Below, piece after piece: positions 58,810 through 64,000 of a DNA stretch of 64,000 bases. Origin of the DNA: Ferrovum sp. JA12 (GTDB lineage: Bacteria > Pseudomonadota > Gammaproteobacteria > Burkholderiales > Ferrovaceae); the NCBI RefSeq assembly GCF_001431705.1, contig NZ_LJWX01000002.1:372001-436000 (forward strand), read 5' to 3'. The position numbers and the translations under genes were made by a program. Each line of letters starts with the position of its first letter. Positions within the stretch are counted from its first letter, which is position 1. A model generated the notes under the pieces. It saw only the letters and a program-made list of their open reading frames with translations. It searched no databases and was not told the DNA's origin.

Positions 58810-59577
58810 GTGATTGCGACAAGTGGCCTCGTCGACTTCCACTGCCATCTTGATCTGTACCCCGATCATCAGGCGATCGTACGAGAGTCCGAGGAGGCAG
58901 GAGTCTTCACGCTTGCTGTGACAACAACGCCCAGAGCTTGGTCACGCAACCAGGAACTCGCTCAGGCGACGCGACATGTGCGCGCCGCACTCGGATTGCA
59001 TCCACAGCTTGTCACCGAACGGGCGAGCGAGCTTCCGCTGTGGGAAGCGCATCTCACCGAGACGCGTTATGTTGGCGAGGTGGGATTGGACGCGGGGCCG
59101 CGTTTCTACAAGTCGTTCGATCTGCAAAAGCAAGTCTTCGAGCATGTGCTGCGTTGCTGTGCCAAGGCGGGTAACAAGGTCATCACTGTGCATAGCATCC
59201 GAGCGGCAAAGGCAGTGCTGGATCACATCGAGGCATACCTGCCACCGAGTCAGGGCAGGGTCGTGTTGCACTGGTTCACCGGCAGCAAGGCAGAAGCGAA
59301 GCGTGCTGTCGAGATGGGTTGCTACTTCTCTATCAACGCCTCTATGTTGGATAATGAGCGACATGTAGCGATGGTTGCCGCCATTCCGCTCGACAGGCTG
59401 CTGACTGAGACGGATGGTCCGTTCACCAAGACAGCGGGGCGGCCTTCGAAGCCGGCCGATGTGGCTGTAGTTGTAGAAGCGCTGAGCCGCCTACATGCTA
59501 TGTCGGCGTCGACGTTCGCGACGACGGTCCGGAGCAACTTGCGTAGCTTGCTGGAACAGAGCGGAGAGGGCGCTTGA
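58810..59577 (+). CDS. qatD: QatD, TatD-like metal-dependent hydrolase
   Basis: A 255-residue TatD-family nuclease. Metal ligands are present: VDFHCHLDLYPD (HxH, about 9-20), YVGEVGLDAG, VITVHSIRAAK, VLHWFTGSKAE and LLTETDGPF (Asp). The start is GTG 58810, preceded by GGAG at 58801-58804; the open frame to 58699 overlaps qatC and is not supported. It completes QatABCD and is the last gene before the right end of the ICE, 70 bp from the first GACGGTAAA box. Confidence 0.88.
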   Translation: MIATSGLVDFHCHLDLYPDHQAIVRESEEAGVFTLAVTTTPRAWSRNQELAQATRHVRAALGLHPQLVTERASELPLWEAHLTETRYVGEVGLDAGPRFYKSFDLQKQVFEHVLRCCAKAGNKVITVHSIRAAKAVLDHIEAYLPPSQGRVVLHWFTGSKAEAKRAVEMGCYFSINASMLDNERHVAMVAAIPLDRLLTETDGPFTKTAGRPSKPADVAVVVEALSRLHAMSASTFATTVRSNLRSLLEQSGEGA

Positions 59578-59649
59578 CATGAGTAGTGCGGCGAAATGCA
59601 GCGTAGAAGATAGGGCAACGGCCAAGTTCACGTGTAGCCCTCTTTTTTT

Positions 59650-59670
59650 GACGGTAAAAGAGACGGTAAA
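59650..59670. promoter_or_regulatory. GACGGTAAA boxes near attR, candidate arm sites (right)
   Basis: Two direct copies, 59650-59658 and 59662-59670, 12 bp apart, lie about 60-80 bp inside attR. They match the three copies at the left end of the element. Confidence 0.5.
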
Positions 59671-59731
59671 CTGTATTCATTTAGATCTGAAACCAAGTAT
59701 CCATACGGGTTTTCAGAGCCCGTTGATAATC

Positions 59732-59747
59732 GAGTGGGAGTAGTTTT
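59732..59747 (+). repeat. attR core
   Basis: GAGTGGGAGTAGTTTT, paired with attL at 3250-3265. In frame it reads ATC GAG TGG GAG TAG, i.e. Ile-Glu-Trp-Glu-stop, the same as the GuaA C-terminus, so it is the displaced original 3' end of guaA or of an earlier insertion there. Confidence 0.85.
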
Positions 59748-60028
59748 TTTAGCATAAGTTGTTGATTTATATAGGTTTGCAACTTTCACAAAAGTGACAC
59801 ACGACAAAATAAGTTGTTGATTTTATTGGGCGCAGGTTTTACAGTTGCACGTAAACCTGCACAAAAAAGTGCTTATTGAAATTCGCATCACCCCCAATGC
59901 GAGAGTGCGACGCGCTGGAGCCTAGCGTGTCATCCCCTTACGCAAAATCATTTAACTTTGGGTACAGTGAAAACACTTTCCGATATTTCCTCCCCGCAAT
60001 TGATTAATTGGGCCGCCATGGCCTCTGA
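59748..60028. other. AT-rich junk between attR and the ATPase remnant, possible old island end
   Basis: No gene. The 19 bp at 59761-59779 (GTTGATTTATATAGGTTTG) match 16 of 19 bases at 3313-3331, just inside the left end of the ICE, and a third TTGTTGATTTTAT follows near 59811. An interrupted inverted repeat (GCAGGTTT/AAACCTGC) lies around 59832-59861. This looks like the leftover left end of another guaA-specific island. Confidence 0.4.
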
Positions 60029-61286
60029 TTTGGCCACCCTCTACTCGCTATAGTTTGGCAGGCTATCGTTGGGGGTAGAGAGGAAAAGTGGGTTGCCAAA
60101 GGCGCTCCTCAGGCTGTTTCAGGCTTATTGGATGAAATGCCAGATAACCTCGATCAGTGGATTCATGAGTTAGGTCAAACGGGGGCTCGCCTATTGGCTG
60201 TGGCAATGGGCGCTCATCGAGATCAATTAACCCTAGTGGGACTCGTGGCGCTACAAGATCCCCCCCGTGACGATTCTGCTCAGTTAATTGCAGGGCTTCA
60301 CCGTTTAGGCATTCAGGTTGTCATGATAACAGGGGACAATGCCGATACCGCGCAATATATAGCCCAACAAGTGGGTATCTCAGCTATGCTTGCGCCACAG
60401 GGTGAAATTAATAACATGACGCCCCAACAGGCCCTTGACTTTGCTATTCACGCGCAGTTTTTTCCACAAGATAAAATCGCTTTAGTTCGTTTATTGCAAC
60501 AAGGTGGTCACGTAGTGGGGATGACCGGCGATGGCGTCAATGATGCCCCGGCACTGCGTCAGGCTGATGTGGGGATTGCAGTGAGAGGGGCGATCGATGT
60601 GGCGCGTGCCTCGGCAGGAGTGGTGTTAACGGCCCCAGGTTTACCTGATGTTCTGAACGCCGTCATAATCAGTCGCCGCATATATCAGCGGATGCTCACT
60701 TATACGATCAATAAGATTATGAAAACCTTAGAAATCTCTTTGTTTTTGACCATTGGAGTGATTCTCATTAAGGCCTTTATTATTACTCCATTACTCGTGA
60801 TGCTATTTCTTTTTATAAATGATTTTGTGACCATGTCCATCGCTACGGATTATGTGGGCTATGTCAAGTCAATAGAGCGCTGGAACGTTCGTCATTTAAT
60901 GTTGACGGGCGGTATGATGGCTGGCTTTGTATTGTTACTCTTTTTTACCTTGTTTTTTGGGGAAAAACTTTTTCGCTCTGCCATTACCACAATTACAAAC
61001 ATTGGTTTTTGTGATGTTGGTGGCTACAGGGCAGGGTAATTTTTATTTAATTCGCGAGCGCGGTCATTGTTGGGCTTCAAGTCCTAGACGCTGGATGCTT
61101 TGGGGCACACTGACAGACTTAGTGATCGTCATGATGTTATCTACTCGGGGTATTTTGATGGCACCTGTAAACCCATTGATGGTGATAGGCTTACTGATCA
61201 TCGTGGCCATCTATTTGGTCGTACTCAATAAGGTCAAGATCTTTATATTTAAGCTCCGGGGCCCTTTTAAACTTATCAATGTCTAG
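60029..61286 (+). pseudogene. P-type ATPase remnant (proton-efflux type), truncated and frameshifted
   Basis: The frame covers the C-terminal half of a P-type ATPase: KWVAKGAPQAVSGLL (nucleotide-binding domain), LVALQDPPRDDSAQ, VVMITGDNADTAQYIA, VVGMTGDGVNDAPALRQADVG (hinge) and four or more membrane helices. The DKTGT phosphorylation site and all N-terminal helices are missing; an in-frame stop at 60026 ends the open region. Near 60985-61005 the frame shifts: 60128-61039 ends in an aberrant tail, while the frame of 60927-61286 continues with LVATGQGNFYLIRERGH and the last helices. Expected to be non-functional. Confidence 0.85.
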
Positions 61287-61376
61287 AGTAATCTAATTCG
61301 CAATAATATGCTCAATAGAAGTACTTTTCGTGATATCTTTTAGGGTTGAATATTTCTAAGAATTGAGTACAGACCC

Positions 61377-63236
61377 ATGCCAAAATACCGTTCCCATACA
61401 TCAACTCATGGTCGCAATATGGCTGGAGCCCGTTCACTTTGGCGCGCTACAGGCATGAAAGACGGTGACTTTGATAAACCCATAATCGCCATTGCAAACT
61501 CCTTTACACAATTTGTCCCAGGGCATGTGCATTTAAAAGATTTAGGTCAATTGGTGGCGCGCGAAATTGAGCGCTCAGGAGGGGTGGCTAAGGAATTTAA
61601 CACGATCGCCGTGGATGATGGTATTGCCATGGGCCATGATGGCATGCTCTATAGTCTACCCAGTCGAGAACTTATCGCTGACAGTGTTGAATATATGGTG
61701 AACGCCCACTGTGCTGATGCTCTCGTGTGTATTTCGAATTGCGACAAAATTACACCGGGCATGTTAATGGCTGCTATGCGCCTTAACATCCCTGTAATTT
61801 TTGTATCAGGTGGTCCAATGGAAGCAGGGCGAGTACGTCTTGCCAATCCAACGACCAATACCGTTGAAATCAAAAAACTTGATTTAATAGACGCTATGGT
61901 GATGGCCGCTGACAGTCAAGTCTCTGATGCACAATTGGCTGAGGTGGAACGCTCTGCCTGTCCAACTTGTGGATCATGTTCTGGTATGTTCACTGCTAAT
62001 TCAATGAACTGTCTCACAGAAGCGTTGGGATTATCTTTCCCTGGAAATGGGACGGTGGTTGCTACCCATGCTGACCGTGAACAACTTTTCAATAGAGCGG
62101 GGCAGCATATTGTAGAACTCGCTAAGCGTTACTATGAACAAGAAGATAATACAGTTCTTCCACGATCAATTGGATTTAAGGCGTTTGAAAACGCTATTGC
62201 ACTAGATATCGCTATGGGTGGTTCTACTAATACCATTTTACATTTGCTGGCCATTGCTCAAGAAGCACAAATTCCATTTACCATGGCAGATATTGATCGT
62301 ATGTCTAGAGTGGTCCCACAACTTTGTAAGGTGGCGCCTAATACCAATAAATACCACATAGAAGATGTACATCGAGCAGGTGGGATTATGGCTATATTGG
62401 CTGAACTCAACCGTGCCGGAAAATTACATACTGATGTGCCAACGATCCATGCAACAACCATGGGGGAAGCATTAAAAGAGTGGGATATCATGGGGCATGT
62501 ATCAGAGGCAGTACAAACCTTTTATAAAGCTGGACCTGCTGGCATCCCAAGTCAAGTTGCTTTTAGTCAAAATACTCGCTGGCCTGTTCTTGATACCGAT
62601 CGTGCTCAAGGATGTATCCGTTCTGTTGAGCATGCTTTTAGTAGTGAAGGGGGATTGGCGGTATTAAGTGGCAATATTGCTCTTGATGGCTGTGTAGTAA
62701 AAACCGCTGGTGTTGATGACAGTTTGCTCGTATTTGAAGGCCCTGCACATGTTGTGGAATCGCAAGAAGAGGCAGTTGAAAATATTTTAAATGATAAAGT
62801 GAAAGCAGGTGATGTTGTGGTGGTTCGTTATGAAGGACCCAAGGGTGGGCCTGGCATGCAAGAGATGCTTTACCCAACAAGTTATATAAAATCAAAAGGA
62901 TTAGGTAAAGCCTGCGCATTACTTACCGACGGACGTTTTTCCGGAGGTACATCAGGATTGTCTATTGGACATTGTTCCCCTGAGGCAGCCGCAGGTGGAG
63001 CAATTGGTTTGGTTAGAAATGGCGATCGAATTCGTATCGATATCCCTCAGCGTAGTATTCATGTTTTAGTAAGTGATGATGAATTAAACCAACGCCGTAT
63101 TGAACAAAATCAGTTGGGATGGAAGCCAGTGAAACCTAGACCTCGTAAAGTCTCTACTGCTCTCAAAGTGTATGCCAAATTTGCGACTTCTGCTGATAAG
63201 GGTGCGGTACGTGATACCTCAGACTTTGAAGATTAG
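61377..63236 (+). CDS. ilvD: Dihydroxy-acid dehydratase
   Basis: IlvD dehydrates 2,3-dihydroxy-isovalerate and -methylvalerate in valine, isoleucine and leucine synthesis. The 619 residues match the family length. Iron-sulfur ligands are in [11 protein letters not shown] (about 120-130) and [11 protein letters not shown] (about 195-205); the C-terminal domain has [16 protein letters not shown]. Complete, normal chromosomal codon usage, 90 bp after the ATPase remnant; the short AT-rich gap presumably holds its promoter. Confidence 0.97.
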   Translation: MPKYRSHTSTHGRNMAGARSLWRATGMKDGDFDKPIIAIANSFTQFVPGHVHLKDLGQLVAREIERSGGVAKEFNTIAVDDGIAMGHDGMLYSLPSRELIADSVEYMVNAHCADALVCISNCDKITPGMLMAAMRLNIPVIFVSGGPMEAGRVRLANPTTNTVEIKKLDLIDAMVMAADSQVSDAQLAEVERSACPTCGSCSGMFTANSMNCLTEALGLSFPGNGTVVATHADREQLFNRAGQHIVELAKRYYEQEDNTVLPRSIGFKAFENAIALDIAMGGSTNTILHLLAIAQEAQIPFTMADIDRMSRVVPQLCKVAPNTNKYHIEDVHRAGGIMAILAELNRAGKLHTDVPTIHATTMGEALKEWDIMGHVSEAVQTFYKAGPAGIPSQVAFSQNTRWPVLDTDRAQGCIRSVEHAFSSEGGLAVLSGNIALDGCVVKTAGVDDSLLVFEGPAHVVESQEEAVENILNDKVKAGDVVVVRYEGPKGGPGMQEMLYPTSYIKSKGLGKACALLTDGRFSGGTSGLSIGHCSPEAAAGGAIGLVRNGDRIRIDIPQRSIHVLVSDDELNQRRIEQNQLGWKPVKPRPRKVSTALKVYAKFATSADKGAVRDTSDFED

Positions 63237-63249
63237 TGTCTCAGGGATA

Positions 63250-63462
63250 GTGGAAAAGGTTGCGATTAAGATCCAGAAAATGACGAAAACCTTTGGCGGG
63301 GTGGAAACCGTAGCTGGAACTGCTCACTTGAGCACGACACAACTTTACCGCACCTTGTCACCAGAAGGGAATCCTGTACTTAGCAGCCTGTCTGCCATTC
63401 TCAAAGCAATGGGCCTGCGCCTAGCGGTGCAGTCTGACCAAACACCGCAAGCACACGCCTAA
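63250..63462 (+). CDS. Small helix-turn-helix protein, HigA/addiction-antidote-like
   Basis: About 70 residues from GTG 63250, or 60 from ATG 63280. Helix-turn-helix: VETVAGTAHLSTTQLYRTLS, then NPVLSSLSAILKAMGLRLAV, as in putative addiction-module antidote proteins. The partner toxin gene is not seen upstream, where ilvD ends only 13 bp away, so this may be an orphan antidote or the tail of a degraded pair. Confidence 0.65.
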   Translation: MEKVAIKIQKMTKTFGGVETVAGTAHLSTTQLYRTLSPEGNPVLSSLSAILKAMGLRLAVQSDQTPQAHA

Positions 63463-63608
63463 ACCTCAGGTTACAGACCTTATTCCTTGCGATGATAAGT
63501 ATCCGTTTAAACGAATCTGAAAATTTCGTGGATTAAGGCTTATGACGATATTGTCAACTTAACGGTGATCATTACCTATTTGGTGATTGATGAGTATTGT
63601 GTTGAATC

Positions 63609-64000
63609 TTATTCAATTAACCTTCCTGCTCGAATACGTACTGGCCAACTAATTGAGTATTGTACTGATGGGTCAATCCAAAGCTCTGTGAGTTCTTGAA
63701 AAAAGTGGTGGAGCCCATTGTGTTGGTGAAGACGGGCCTGTTTACAGGCTGACCAAGTTAAAATATAGCCAATTAATTGGTTCAAATCCCATTGTAGAGT
63801 CATCGTAAAGTAGGGCGTTTTAACTTCATTGAAGGGGAAGGGAATAGTTTGATACCCTTCAGCAACAAGCTTTCTTTGTGCTGGCCAATAGGAAGACATG
63901 TCATGATAATAAAAGTCTTTAACACGTTGATTGATCTCGGACGAATTAATTTCTAGTACACCATAACTGATGAGTGCAATCACCGCTTCAGGTTTTAGTA
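63609..64000 (-). CDS. Class I SAM-dependent methyltransferase, C-terminal part
   Basis: An open frame that runs off the right edge; at least 130 C-terminal residues. The stretch DFYYHDMSSYWPAQRKLVAE, then YQTIPFPFNEVKTPYFTMTL and LIGYILTWSACKQ, is typical of the trans-aconitate-methyltransferase-like family of small-molecule methyltransferases. The AdoMet-binding part would lie outside the window. The gap 63463-63608 shows nothing. Confidence 0.8.
   Translation of the reverse strand, partial: LKPEAVIALISYGVLEINSSEINQRVKDFYYHDMSSYWPAQRKLVAEGYQTIPFPFNEVKTPYFTMTLQWDLNQLIGYILTWSACKQARLHQHNGLHHFFQELTELWIDPSVQYSISWPVRIRAGRLIE

Larger units (their letters stand above)
3250..59747. mobile_element. 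Integrative and conjugative element inserted in the 3' end of guaA
   Basis: This GC-rich segment is bounded by a 16-bp near-repeat at the guaA terminus (3250-3265 and 59732-59747, 14 of 16 identical). It encodes a P4-type integrase next to attL, a complete Trb-type mating apparatus, coupling protein, relaxase, TraF peptidase, RepA/ParA maintenance functions, leading-region-type genes and two blocks of defence cargo. Gene content parallels Tn4371-like elements, but the integrase lies beside the distal trb genes. From family knowledge, guaA is an established integration target of genomic islands. All transfer genes look intact, so the element may be self-transmissible. Confidence 0.92.

Overview
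The window is a proteobacterial chromosome segment of moderate GC that carries one large, GC-rich integrative and conjugative element (ICE) in the 3' end of guaA. The chromosomal flanks are the tail of rnfH, then guaB and guaA on the left (1-3261). On the right (about 59750-64000) lie a broken P-type ATPase gene, ilvD, a small HTH gene and the end of a methyltransferase gene. The gene set fits a beta- or gammaproteobacterium. The ATPase remnant resembles proton-efflux pumps common in acidophiles, but this is weak evidence and I do not name a species.

The ICE spans about 3250-59747. Both junctions carry a 16-bp near-repeat that reads Ile-Glu-Trp-Glu-stop, the GuaA C-terminus. From left to right it holds: a P4-type integrase and an AlpA-like protein; a Trb-type type IV secretion operon read leftward (trbB-C-D-E-J-K-L-F-G-I plus DUF2274, with CopG and traG/virD4 upstream); cargo block 1; relaxase, traF, DUF2840, an RHH protein, parA, three iteron-like repeats, repA, alpA and DUF2285; and a leading-region-like set (two DUF2958 genes around an XRE regulator, DUF736, DUF932, radC). 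Cargo block 2 runs rightward to attR. The backbone resembles Tn4371-type ICEs in content, but int sits at the trb end.

Cargo block 1 (17837-33973) holds two sets. One is a three-gene module of two metallo-beta-lactamase-fold proteins and a four-helix membrane protein, which I do not recognise as a described system. The other is a six-gene restriction/helicase operon behind a WYL regulator: PLD-SNF2 helicase, DUF4391, OLD-type ATPase/TOPRIM, DUF2130, type III Mod and Res. An intact IS4-family element with perfect 19-bp inverted repeats and an 8-bp target duplication has landed between the likely promoter of this operon and its 21-bp palindromic operator.

Cargo block 2 (47855-59577) is a co-directional run of ten genes, mostly with overlapping start and stop codons: AbiEi/AbiEii-like toxin-antitoxin, a PD-(D/E)xK endonuclease, SIR2-HerA, a poly-gamma-glutamate-hydrolase-like protein, and QatABCD. 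The hydrolase gene is translationally coupled on both sides, to HerA and to QatA, which makes it a candidate new partner of one of these systems.

Non-coding structure includes GACGGTAAA repeats near both ends of the ICE, iterons between repA and parA, a possible oriT beside the relaxase gene, two homologous leaders of about 200 bp upstream of a DUF2958 gene and radC, and a cluster of strong hairpins between DUF736 and DUF932. I saw no tRNA, rRNA or CRISPR array.
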